Assembly: GCA_950295325.1 (NCBI GenBank)
Contig: OX485804.1
Location: forward strand, 52,192,429 to 52,256,428
Direction: 5' to 3'
Source: Polytrichum commune
Taxonomy: Eukaryota; Streptophyta; Polytrichopsida; Polytrichales; Polytrichaceae
DNA length: 64,000 nt
Part shown: positions 12,701-22,400 of the stretch, in pieces
Layout: each line of letters opens with the position of its first letter
How positions within the stretch are numbered: position 1 is the first letter of the stretch
Translations under genes and position numbers: made by a program
The notes under the pieces: model-generated
Seen by the model: only the letters and a program-made list of their open reading frames with translations
Database searches by the model: none
Told to the model about the DNA's origin: nothing

Positions 12701-13597
12701 TATGAAACAAATGATGAGTATGAGCTAGTTGGCTAAATCTAAGTTGAGGCCATAGCAGCTTTCCTTATAGCTTATGGAGCTCGTATGAATATCTTATTCA
12801 TTGTCAAAGTGAAGATTTTTATGTTCATTAAATGGTTACATAGGTCCTTTTAATTATGTTGACTATTGAGCCTAGAATGGTTAACATATTTTGAACGTGT
12901 TGTCCAATCTCTTTTGAACATATGTATTTTTGGTGGCCGTTCTTGGATGCACAAATTACCACACACCACCCAAATATAGGCATGTGATCAAGATAAGTAA
13001 CTGAATCAAGTACGTTTATCTTGATTGTCTTGCAATGCATGAGGGGCAACAAGAGAGGATGTCACATGACTCGTCACAAAGACCACTCTAATCAACATAG
13101 CACACCAATTTTGATGCCAATAGAATGGCTTGCACATGAATATTGATACTGGCACACGGTCATGCCCTAATCAAGTGAAGGAGTGAACCGATATCTTTGA
13201 CATTCATCATTTGGTCATTGAACTATATGACTAAATTGTGCAACAGAAACTGAGAATTAAAAAACTCTAGCCACCCATTTCACAAAACTATAGGACTTTG
13301 CACATTCATCAGAAACGGCCTCGAGCTCTTATTGACACACCGTTGTCAACAACTTCCGGAGGCTAAGCCACAAAATCTCCGGGCCCAGGCTCTCGAGAAT
13401 GGAATCTGTAGCTGAACTAACCATATTTTTGACTAGTTTTTTGTTTACTGTAGGACGAGAAAGCACTCCAGGAAGTGAAGAAAGAGTGCAAGGCAAGAGT
13501 CTGCACTCCGGTGACACGAGCCTCCGAGAAGCCGGAAGAAGCTGATGCAAAAAATGTACAAGCGCGTCCGACTGGAGAAAAAGAAAACGAACCTTGA
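6718..13597 (+). CDS. LRRC46: LRRC46-like leucine-rich-repeat protein (motile-cilium family), 7 exons
   Basis: Proposed exons: 6718-6827, 9187-9301, 9688-9847, 10729-10960, 11471-11682, 12447-12541, 13454-13597, joining in phase to a protein of about 355 residues. The start is firm because an in-frame stop lies one codon upstream of the ATG. Exon 1 has the family's short N-terminal block (IVAQRNLP). Exons 2-4 hold the leucine-rich repeats: LTHVKLDREHLTCL, NLYLQ, FLTVAGNQIRALE, FLDVSDNLIEDI and SLSFLNLKNNPC. An acidic linker (EDDAELEEDTDG) and a charged, probably coiled-coil tail follow. The repeat spacing fits vertebrate LRRC46, needed for sperm flagella, better than other axonemal LRR proteins I can recall (LRRC23 is the nearest alternative). 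Intron 3 seems to use a GC donor. The donor after exon 5 (GTTCCA) is weak; without it translation stops at 11705, giving 283 residues. Introns 1, 4, 5 and 6 carry repeats. WDR92 follows 66 bp downstream. Confidence 0.75.
7012..7203. repeat. Left arm of a distant inverted repeat in intron 1
   Basis: This is the inverted counterpart of 11064-11257, in intron 4 of the same gene, about 80 percent alike by eye. Both read open on the strand running from GTGCCC towards AACCGGTTC. The main indel is three bases and many differences fall on third codon positions, so the segment may once have been coding. It may be a transposon end or an old captured fragment. Confidence 0.75.
7240..9080. repeat. Array of related repeat units filling intron 1
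   Basis: A unit built from CCTGCAATCCTTGTGCAGGTTA, an ATGGGYGTKGACATTATATG block, a CTCYCGGGAACTGTATCC block and GGATGARATGAATTTGAGAA recurs at roughly 7265-7400, 7555-7640, 7650-7760, 7930-8040 and 8880-9020 on the plus strand. It recurs inverted near 7470-7570, 8245-8350 and 8430-8475. Copies are 70-130 bp, diverged, and separated by unique sequence. They look like serial insertions of one MITE family into the same intron. Confidence 0.7.
8480..8760. repeat. Dispersed repeat shared with 55640-55870
   Basis: Blocks such as GGGAAACAAATTCT, TGCTACRAATYTC.AAGCGG, GTTAGGGTAACCACATAGT and CATCTAAATS are shared in the same order and orientation with the segment around 55640-55870. The family is unidentified. 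Confidence 0.65.
11064..11257. repeat. Right arm of the distant inverted repeat, in intron 4
   Basis: Inverted partner of 7012-7203. It runs from GTGCCCGGGAAGTTTTTGG to AACCGGTTC. Together the arms enclose exons 2-4 of the LRRC46-like gene, a span of 3.9 kb. Confidence 0.75.
11747..12105 (+). mobile_element. MITE of the GGTGTTATT family (copy 1), in intron 5
   Basis: This segment is shared with 17661-17990, 22171-22534 (inverted) and 61467-61840. Conserved landmarks are GTAGGTGTTATT at the start, AATCTACGATGAAGCATCGAC, ACATGTG.TTATGGTGTTTGTT and AGGTGTCC at the end. Length is 330-370 bp. No coding capacity is visible. Confidence 0.75.
12820..13000. repeat. MITE-like remnant in intron 6
   Basis: This segment shares TTATGTTGACTATTGA and CCAATCTCTTTTGAACATATG blocks with about 22090-22170, just outside the GGTGTTATT-family copy there, and CACACCACCCAAATATAGG with the end region of that family. 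It is a degenerate fragment. Confidence 0.45.
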
Positions 13598-13663
13598 TGC
13601 ATTTTGATTTTATTGGTTAGGGTATACTAGGAAATCTATAATTTAAGGTAGTTGTGGGGCAAG

Positions 13664-14764
13664 ATGGATGCGAGGAACAAACCACAGATCATACAACATG
13701 TGAGCCTCAGTTTGGAAATCACGATCTACGAGACACTATGGGTACCTTGCAGCGCGAGGTTCGTGGTTTTGGGTGGGAGTGCTCGGAGCTCCGGCATTAT
13801 ACAAATATACGAAGTCGATGGCGCGAAGCTGAAAAAAATCAAGCAATCGGAGAAACACCACACGTTCAAGTGCGGCACGTTCGGGGCGTCGAACTTGGTG
13901 GATCGGCACCTTGCGGTGGGCGACTTCAAAGGGACGTTGTTTGTTTTTGACTTGGAGAAGATGAGCTTGCCGGTGTGGCACGTGAAGGCACACGACACGA
14001 TTATCAACGCGATGGACGGGTGCGGCGGCCTCAACGTGGGCTACGGTGCGCCCGAAATCGCGACAGGAAGCCGGGACGGGTGCGTCCGCATATGGGACCA
14101 ACGCCATAAATCGGATCCGGTGATGAGCTTCGAGCCGAAAAAGGCCGAGGGCGGAAATAATAGTGCGGCGGCGGCGGCGCGAGATTGTTGGTGCCTCGCG
14201 TTTGGGAACTCGTACAATGATGAAGAGCGGTGTGTGTTGGCGGGCTATGATAACGGGGACGTCAAACTGTTTGATTTGCGGATGGGGAAAGTGAGGTGGG
14301 AGGCCTCACTCCGCAACGGTGTGTGTGGGATCGAGTTCGACCGCAAAGACATCAAGATGAACAAATTCGTGTGCACGACGCTCGAGTCGAAGCTCCACTT
14401 GTACGATCTCCGGACGTTCCACCCGGAGCGCGGGTACACGAGCCTCGAGGAGAAGTTGAAGCACGGGATGACCGTTTGGGGGGTGAAACACCTTCCCCAA
14501 AACCGAGAAATCTTCATGACGCTCGGAGGCGATGGATCCTTGTCGTTGTACAAGTACTCGTACCCGGATCACCGCACACTTCGGGACGGGGATGACAAGG
14601 AATACGGAGTCGTGGGCACCGTGGATCTCTTGAACAACCAGAAGCTGGCCACCCAGCCCATCTCGTCCTTCAATTGGAGCCCCGATAAGCAGGGCCTCGC
14701 CGTCTGTGGCGCCTTTGATCAATGCCTGCGCACCGTTGTCGTCACCAAGTTGCATAAAACTTGA
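13664..14764 (+). CDS. WDR92: WDR92 / DNAAF10 (monad), axonemal dynein assembly WD40 protein
   Basis: A single uninterrupted exon encodes 366 residues, close to the animal protein (about 357). I chose the ATG giving MDARNKPQIIQHV because the KPQII.H start is typical of the family. WD40 blades carry diagnostic blocks: KCGTFGASNL near residue 70, LAVGDFKGTL, HDTIINAMDGCGGLNVGYGAPEI truncated here to INAMDGCGG, GAPEIATGSRDGCVRIWD, AGYDNGDVKLFDLR, NGVCGIEFDRKDI, HLPQNREIF and the C-terminal PISSFNWSPDKQGLAVC. WDR92 works with the R2TP-like prefoldin co-chaperone in cytoplasmic assembly of axonemal dynein arms. In plants it is kept where sperm are flagellated. The gene is visibly GC-richer than its surroundings and its neighbours' exons. 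It begins 66 bp after the LRRC46-like stop, and its last three codons and stop fall inside an 86-bp tandem repeat. Confidence 0.95.
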   Translation: MDARNKPQIIQHVSLSLEITIYETLWVPCSARFVVLGGSARSSGIIQIYEVDGAKLKKIKQSEKHHTFKCGTFGASNLVDRHLAVGDFKGTLFVFDLEKMSLPVWHVKAHDTIINAMDGCGGLNVGYGAPEIATGSRDGCVRIWDQRHKSDPVMSFEPKKAEGGNNSAAAAARDCWCLAFGNSYNDEERCVLAGYDNGDVKLFDLRMGKVRWEASLRNGVCGIEFDRKDIKMNKFVCTTLESKLHLYDLRTFHPERGYTSLEEKLKHGMTVWGVKHLPQNREIFMTLGGDGSLSLYKYSYPDHRTLRDGDDKEYGVVGTVDLLNNQKLATQPISSFNWSPDKQGLAVCGAFDQCLRTVVVTKLHKT

Positions 14765-15268
14765 ATGCGGTGAAGCGGACGAGAAAACCACAAAAAACAT
14801 GTGGATAAAAAAATCCCGGGTTCTTTTGCCACCGACTTCCATAAAACTTGAATCTGGTAAAGCAGTTGAGAAAACCACAAAAACTTGTGGATTAAAAATC
14901 CCGGGTTTTTTTGCCACCCAACTTTCATAAAACTTAAATCTGGTGAAGCAATTGAGAAAACCACAAAAACCTGTGGATTAAAAAACTTGGGTTTTTTTAC
15001 CATCCAACTTTCATAAAACTTGAATATGGTGAAGCAGTTGAGAAAACCACAAAAACTTGTGAATTAAAAATCTTGGGTTTTTTTGCCACCCAACTTTCAT
15101 AAAACTTGAATATGGTGAAGCAGTTGAGAAAACCACAAAAACCTGTGGATTAAAAATCCTGGGTATTTTTGCCACCAACTTTCATAAAACTTGAACATGG
15201 TGAACCAGTTGAGAAAATCACAAAAATCTATGGATAAAAAATCCTGGGTTTTTTTGCCACCGACTTCC
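14754..15268 (+). repeat. Six 86-bp tandem repeats starting at the WDR92 stop codon
   Basis: Copies start at 14754, 14841, 14927, 15013, 15099 and 15184, each beginning ATAAAACTTGAA and carrying GAGAAAACCACAAAAAC, TGTGGATTAAAAATC and GGGTTTTTTTGCCACC. Periods are 85-87 bp. The first copy contains codons for HKT and the stop of WDR92, so the unit probably arose from the gene's own end and 3' flank. Downstream copies drift modestly, suggesting recent growth. Confidence 0.9.
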
Positions 15269-15278
15269 ATATTAAGTA

Positions 15279-15435
15279 TACCATAGAGGGCTCTTTATTT
15301 CAACCAAAAAAGAAAAATGTCTTATATCTCAAGTTTTGTCACATGTCAATTCTACATTGGTTGATATCCTTTTGAATATGACATGGAAACTACATTCGGC
15401 CCTAGTAAAGATGGAATAGAGCACCTTCTAAGGTA
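15279..15435. mobile_element. Short MITE, TACCRTAGAGGGCTCT family (copy 1)
   Basis: The left end TACCATAGAGGGCTCTTTAT pairs with a right end that reads TACCTTAGAAGGTGCTCTAT on the other strand. A related element is at 28209-28363. Length is about 157 bp and non-coding. Confidence 0.65.
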
Positions 15436-15589
15436 GTCAAGAACAAGAAGGCGAAGCTTGCACTTAGGCAAATGTAAATGAGGTGGAATAAGTGTACCTT
15501 TTAAACGGTCTAAAAACAACCAATTCCTCGGAAGATCTTATGTGGATGCAGATTGTGACCATTTTTGAAAGATTTCACCAGATTTTGTA

Positions 15590-15652
15590 ACAACAAGCCC
15601 TGATATGCAAGGGCTCACCATGTGCAGTTGTCGTCACCAATTTGCACAAAAC
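15590..15652 (+). pseudogene. Decayed duplicate of the WDR92 3' end
   Basis: AGCCCTGATATGCAAGGGCT followed by CACCATGTGC resembles the WDR92 segment at about 14680-14710 coding SPDKQGLAVC. GTTGTCGTCACCAATTTGCA then matches the last codons at about 14734-14753. About 25 bases of the gene are missing between the two blocks. This is a fragment of the last 30 codons, not a gene. Confidence 0.6.
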
Positions 15653-16820
15653 CATCCATCTTTGTGACCCATAAAGAGTTTAGATCTATATTTTCAAATA
15701 AAGGTAGCAATTTTTCATCCACTTGCACTTAATCTACTATGAAAAAAGTATAATATCTTATGGATACATTATGTTAGAAAGGACTCAAACCTACTATTGT
15801 GGCATTTGTTACATGTTATATTACATAGTGATTACATATAAATATGTTCCAAGTTTTTAATTGACACTATATTATTTTCACTCCAAATATAATAATTATC
15901 TCGAAGGAATAAATTGTATCCTATAATATAACTACTCACACTAATTGCTAAGTTCCTCCTAGTGAACCCCATCAAGATTGGAACAAATTGTTAGAGTTAT
16001 ATGATTTGTGGTAGGACTTAGAAGAGAGGAATGACACCACGGTAATTGTAGGTGTCTTATTTAGATCCTGTATATAGCATCTCGTGCTATGTCCTTGAAG
16101 AAGACCTAGGTCATGGGTCAAGAAGGGAGGATTCATGACTGCAAGCCCATGGTTGAGTAAACCACTCATGGAATTGACATCACCTTCCTCTATTTGGACA
16201 AAATTCATGTGAACTAGTTTCCATTGCCTCTAGTAAACCATCACATGATTTGTCAAATTGTAAGCCCACTTAGACCCTCTTTATTGTGATATCAACAGAA
16301 CCTTATTTTTTATATTGGAAGGCCGGTTCTAGAGGTCAATTAGTTGTCGATACTCAATCCACTTGTTGCCAATTTTATGGCACATCATATATATCCTTCT
16401 CAAATACCACGTCTTGGTGGTCAATGTATTAGCTTACTTGTTTTTTCAATTCTCTTTTTTTCACTTCTTCAACTATTGCTTGAGAGACAAACAACACCAC
16501 ATAATCACATCTCAATCTCAATGAGTAATCATTGTCCCTGGCTCTAGATAGTCAAACTTTTGGTTTGACATGTAACATACCATACTTAATCTTTAGTGAA
16601 CCTATCCTTGGCCAATGTGGGATTACCATTCAACTCAGATATTGAATGGAATATTTGTTTGGACCTCTTGTAGATTACCCACTTCATTATGATCAACTAT
16701 GAACCTAAAAGGTAGAAATACAACTAAGAGTATATGAAGAATACGCCAAATATATCTACAAATCTAGAATAAATAATACCCATACCTTATGTATATTTCA
16801 TAACTCCTAAGCACAACTAA
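15653..16820. other. Intergenic, no supported gene
   Basis: AT-rich, with short chance open frames on both strands. I see no domain, RNA gene or strong repeat. Confidence 0.6.
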
Positions 16821-17319
16821 GGGCCACTTCACGCACGAGACCAAGAGCCCTTGACCATTACACTTCAAGCACTCTCATTGGTGGAAAAGGTGGAGTTGGT
16901 CCAGGTTCGCTTCACACTACGCTTAAGGGACCTACATAGTATGTGAATGCAAGATGGATGCAAAGTCTACGTGGATTCCTACATGGCATCAAATGGATCG
17001 TGTTTCATGGTCACTTGGATTATTTTCAAAAACCACATCTTGGAGGTAGGCCTAACACAAAACTAGGAGACCGTGGCACTCCGAATGCTCACAACCGTTG
17101 GTTTATTCTATTCCATCATGTGCAAGGATCCGCATGAATAGAAATTCATTGAAAAAGCATTTGGTTGAGGGCCCGGTCACATATGGCTTCACACTACACT
17201 TGAGGCTCCGTGATCACACTACATGATTTTGGAGGTGTGTTGGGACGGCCTCTAGACAATTTCTTTTGGGCTCTCAGAATTTCATGGCCACGGCTCTTGG
17301 CTCGTGTGTGAAGGGCCCT
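16821..17319 (+). mobile_element. Tourist-like MITE, GGGCCACTTCACGC family (copy 1, complete)
   Basis: The left end GGGCCACTTCACGCACGAG and the right end, opposite strand, AGGGCCCTTCACACACGAG form the terminal repeat, with TAA outside both ends. A 3-bp TAA duplication and GGGCC-type ends suggest PIF/Harbinger. Inverted copies lie at about 45460-45945 and 50550-50918. Shared interior landmarks include TGAATGCAAGATGGATG, TGGATCGTGTTTCATGG and TTGGAGGTAGGCCTAACA. The interior encodes nothing recognisable. Confidence 0.75.
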
Positions 17320-17660
17320 TAATACCCCATTTGTGCACCCATGTGGGTCCATACTTTTAACAAGGACTGCAACCCCGAGGCATTACCAAATGTGATTGGG
17401 AAGTGAAACTTTCTATGAAATATTCTAAGGGAAGCATGGAAAGGGGGGCAACATGAGTACGAAGAGGGGATTCTTTTTAAAACTATTCAATTGAAACCCT
17501 GACACCTGAAGCTTCAACACCATCATATATATATATGACACACGCACATGCCACACGCCTCCAACTGTAAAAAAGGCTCAAACCTCGTGGCAAAGAACCA
17601 CAGTAGTGGGACCATGCAAAATCCATGCAGTTGAAATTTAGTAGTATATATGGCATAAGA

Positions 17661-17990
17661 TATGTGGGGTGATATTTACCTTGTTTTTTTTCGTGTACTC
17701 CAACTTCTACCAATTAGATTTATGCAATGCAACTTGTGTTGCACTAGCAAATCTACGATGAAGCATCGACGAATTACAATTGGAAATCGGATCTCCCTTT
17801 ATTTATGGTGAATGCGTGTTTGTTGATTACATGGGTCTTCCCAATTGTATTCAAATATTGAGTGTGAAGTGGTTGATAAAATTATGAGAAAGTAGTCTGT
17901 CTCTTTTGACATGTGCGTTTATGGTGTTTGTTTTCTGATCCTTTTCTAACCACACACCAATCGAATAATAGGTGTCCGATTAAGAAAATT
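17661..17990 (+). mobile_element. MITE of the GGTGTTATT family (copy 2)
   Basis: Same family and orientation as 11747-12105, with AATCTACGATGAAGCATCGACG, TTATGGTGTTTGTTTTCTGA and AATAGGTGTCCGATTA landmarks. Confidence 0.7.
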
Positions 17991-19486
17991 AATCAAATCA
18001 CACCCTCATCATACCTTTAGCTACATTAGTTAGGGTTTATTTACATGAAAGTCATCGGGCAATGGCCTCTTGAAAACCCTTGAAATCTCATTGGATGGAA
18101 GTGTCACAAGCGGGCAATCATGAACTTACGACCCATAACATTTTCAAAGGATGAGAAACCTACATGGCATCCCACATGGCAAGTATATATAATGTTGACC
18201 GGCATCATAGGGGATTCTTTGGGGATAGCCCATGAAGGCAGGCGGGGCAGAGTGTGTACCAGGCTCCAGGGGACATCCCATGGAAACTTAAATAAACTAC
18301 GTATTCAAAATGTGACTATTGAAGCTATTATAAAAGGTTGGCTTTTGTGTGAAGATTGTGAAGTACTTTTTTCTACTGTGCAGTGCCAAAAATCTAATTT
18401 TCCTAATACAAACCCTATCAATAAAACTTCAATGCCCAAAACTCGTTGAATTGACATACAAAAACACCAATACACAAACAAAGTGCTAAAGAAAAACACT
18501 TACTTTCTTCCTTCTCTACTCAATGATACATTATTTTCATATCAAATTAACATATGGCGAGGTCTTTCTTAAGATCCCAGTTGGGTTTCTAGTAAGGGCT
18601 TGTCACCTCCAAAAGACTTTGGGTTATAGTCCATGGACCTCTCTATCCTCTTGAATGCGTGCAGTGTGAACAGGCCCTTATTGCACCTGAAGAACATTTC
18701 GGGAAATCTCGACTGCGTGGCATCTCACGCCCTCTTCACGTGGCTCCCCCCGCCACATCCTCGCACTCCCAATTCTTGTTTGGATTTGATCTGCCGAAAT
18801 CAAAACTCGTTGCTGGCGATCACCTATGAGGAGGCGAGACCAACTTCACTTCAACTTCGCTTACGATACAAATGGGAGGGAGGCAGTTGAAGCAGCCTCC
18901 TCAAGCCGGAGACAGATTTTCTTGGAATTGGGAAGCTGAGGATTCCACTAAGTGACAAGTAGCCAAGATTTTTGAAAGCCCAGCAGGAGTGGAGTTAGGT
19001 TTTGATTTGATTTTTCGGGTGGAATTGGGTACCAGAGGTCATTAGTTGGGAGTTGAAGAGGTCGCCGGTGATGGTGGTGGATCCAGGTAAGTGTGTGCAC
19101 TTTGTTGCTCTTGAGTTTTTGAGGATTTGTTTTTTGGTGGGAAATCGGAGTCTGCATCAAAACCATCAGTATTTTCCCCACAGAACTATCAAAGTCCAAG
19201 ATTTGTTGGTTGTGACGGTGGTTTGTGCGCATCTGAATTAAGTAAGGTGGTGAGGTGGTGCTGGCCATGGGGGGATTCGCAAATTCAAAATTGTTGCATT
19301 TGTGCGTGAGCTGGACTGAAGGAATGGAAATTTGTTGGTGGTGTAGGTGAGGTGGAGTGAAAGCTGGTTATGGCCCAATTCCAAACTTCGTCTCGCCGGC
19401 CCAGCAATTCTCGCACCTAATTGAAGCTGGAAAATCAGATCCTATTTCTGGCTCGATCCGAATTTCATCTTCATTCATTCATTCAT
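17991..19486. other. Upstream and probable leader region of the LON-domain gene
   Basis: No protein-coding exon is supported at 18000-18900. A consensus 5' splice site, CAG|GTAAGT at 19087, lies 400 bp before the first coding ATG, so a non-coding leader exon ending at 19086 with a leader intron is plausible. I cannot fix its acceptor or the transcription start. Confidence 0.4.
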
Positions 19487-22400
19487 ATGCCATCGATCCA
19501 TCACTTTAGCTCCTGGACCCCACCTCACTCCGGTCGGAGAATTCTTGACCTGGCTGCGATTCGAACTTCGTCTTCACATTTGTTTTTCTACCGACTTGGC
19601 TGTACCTCCATCATTTTCGACCATACAGCTGAGTCAATCCCTCGTTCGGGAGTGAACACTATGATTCTTGAATTCAGCCCTAGACCTACTTCATTGCATC
19701 CTCCTTTATCCTCTTCACACAAGCATGTGACCAAGGCATGTGGGAAAATCGGTGGAGTCCGGTTCAAAATCCAAACGCTCCGGAAGAATGTCCAACTCGG
19801 AATCTCAGGTGGAGAATCTGGCCTCGCCATACCGTTCGGTGTTGCTCAACAAAGAAAGAAGAGAGAGTGGCACTATCATTGCAGGGTAGGTAGCAGCAGT
19901 GTTAGTGATGACGAAAGTGCCCATCTCTGCCTCTTCCCACTCCAGTAAGTACCTAAGATTTCTTGGGGTTTTGATCTGTACACCGAGAGTTAATCCACCC
20001 AAACTTGTCCCCAAGTGTCATAAGTATGTGTGAGTAGAAGTAGCCTAAAATCATGAGGAGCAGTCCGGATTGCAGATTTCGTCTTCCATGGCTGAGTTTA
20101 ATTTTTAACAGTAAGGAGAGAAATCACCCGTGACAGTAAATCTACCGTGATGAATGATTAAGATGTTTGGATTTTTTTGCAAGAAAATGCCCAACACCAT
20201 GTTATATGCCTGTTCTGTGGAACCTTTTTTATACCGGTGTGTCTTGTATCCTGTAGAAATAAGTATGAGTAGACATAGTCTTAGATTTTGAGGAACTGTC
20301 CAGTTTGTGGATTTTGTCTTCCATGGCTGAGTTGATATTTTAATAGTAATTAGAGAAATCATTCGTTTCAGTGAATCTACCTTGATGAATGATTTCAGAT
20401 ATTTGGAGTTCCAAAAAATTGCTCAACACCATGTTATATGCCTGCCATGTGTAATCTATTTTTGCTGATGTATCTTGTATTTTGAATTGGATTTCTTCCC
20501 ATCAAACAGGAGCACATGTTTGCCGACTGCAACTGGCCAGCTCCTTGTATGTGAGCAATTACTTTCTCTCCCTCAAAAATGCCCAAGTTGCAATCAATGT
20601 TCTACTCACCTTTTCATAAGAGGAAAATTGGTGAAGATACTTGAGCTTTTGACATTTTCTAGATCATGTATCTGTGTGTGTGTGTGTGTGTGGGCACGTG
20701 CACAGGTACACGAGCCTCGGTATGTACAAATGTTTGAAGTGATCATGGAGGTCGCAAGGGCGGAAATGAATATTGCTCGGTTTGGGATGTTTCACAATTT
20801 GCGTGCACTCGATGAATCGCATCCCACAGCCTTCAGTGATACAACTACTTCTGACAACATTAACATTGGCTCCTGTTGCCATGTATGTCCTCACCCTGGT
20901 ATTCAATTGCTGATTGTTGTTGGCTGAAGTTTTGATCATGTACTTAATAAGGTATGTGGTCATATTTTGGCCATTCGATCGATTGGAATTGTTAAATCTG
21001 TTTAGCAACTGTGAATCACGAAGACTGTCACTTCAAGTTTCAAAGTCAGAGTTGCGATGCAAATGTTATAAGAAAGTCATGGTTGGAAATGCACGTTCAC
21101 GGGTGTTTTGGTTCTGCTGCTTGCATATTAGAGTTATCCTTAGAGTCTCGGAACCTCATGTTTTGGTAGGGATTTCCTCCCTACTTTTGACATTTTATAA
21201 TGTCAAAGGATGGTTCAAGTGGCATCAAAACCCCTAATTCTGGTGAAATGAAGGGGAAGCGTTCAAATTTGGCCAAAAGACAGCTGTATAAGAATAAATT
21301 CCATGGAAAACATTTGAAGGCACCTAAAATGGATACCTCTATTGCCCTGAACGTCTAGGTTCCCTTATACTTGAAATGATTCCTGCGGCAATGTATGTCA
21401 GTGGCATTTCTCAACAGACATCATTTTCAAACACCATGATGGAAATGGTTCCTGGTAACCCTCAATTCAGAGTTTGAGAGTTGGGATTGCAGGTGGAGGG
21501 CATTGAGGACGTGGGTGAAGCTATGATAGTGGATTACAAATGCGTGGGGCGATTCATGATCAAAAGTGTCAAGATCCACCACCCATTCCATGTTGCAAAA
21601 GTTGATTGGGTTACAGATTATCCACCTGACATGCCGGGTATTGGGAGTAGTGGCGCAGCTCGGGACCGGCTGGAACGAGAGGTTTGGCAATCACTGAATG
21701 ACGTTGCAAATCTCACTGCAAAACTTAACAGTCCAACTCGAGTCGGAGTCAGGGGCCCAATTCCACAGCCTCAAGATTGGCTACCTGCACAAGTGCGACA
21801 ATTTGCACCTCTTTCCCTCTGGACTCTCTCAAAACCTGCTCCAAATCGAAACGTAGCTGCAGGTGGGTAACCTTCACTTAAGAGGGGTATGGTGAGTGGG
21901 CCCAAAATGGACACTGTTACCTCTTCACCCACTTCACTAAGATTCATACACATGATTCGTACGGCTGATTAGCAAATCCAAATTGAGGCCGTGGTCATTC
22001 TTCTCATGATTTTTGGAGCTCATCTGAATATCTTGTTCATTGGCAAAGTGAAGATTGTCTTTCTTCTTAGATGATCATCTAGGTCCTCCCCCCCGTTATG
22101 TTGACTATTGAACTTAGATTAGATAACAAATCTTGGAGCACAAAATCCAGTCTCTTTTAAACATATGTAAGGTATGCTGGTGTTATTTGTTTCTTAATTG
22201 GACTTCTCTGATTGATTGGTGTAAGGTTAGGTGAGGATCAAAGGACAAACATCATAAAGACACATGTTTAAAAGAAATTGGGCTATGTCTTCAAATTTTA
22301 TTACTTCTCCACACTTAATAATGAACACAATTGGGAAAATCTATCTATTCAGTTTAGAAATCAACAAACATGCATTTCCAATAACCACAAATAGTTCAGG

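Noticed and set aside
13726..14107. Long open frames antisense to WDR92 (also 14245-14917 minus)
   Set aside because: They are mirror frames of GC-rich coding sequence with few stop codons. The plus strand carries an intact conserved protein.
18120..18449. 109-codon plus-strand open frame
   Set aside because: No domain, no splice partners, amino-acid content unremarkable. Best explained by chance.
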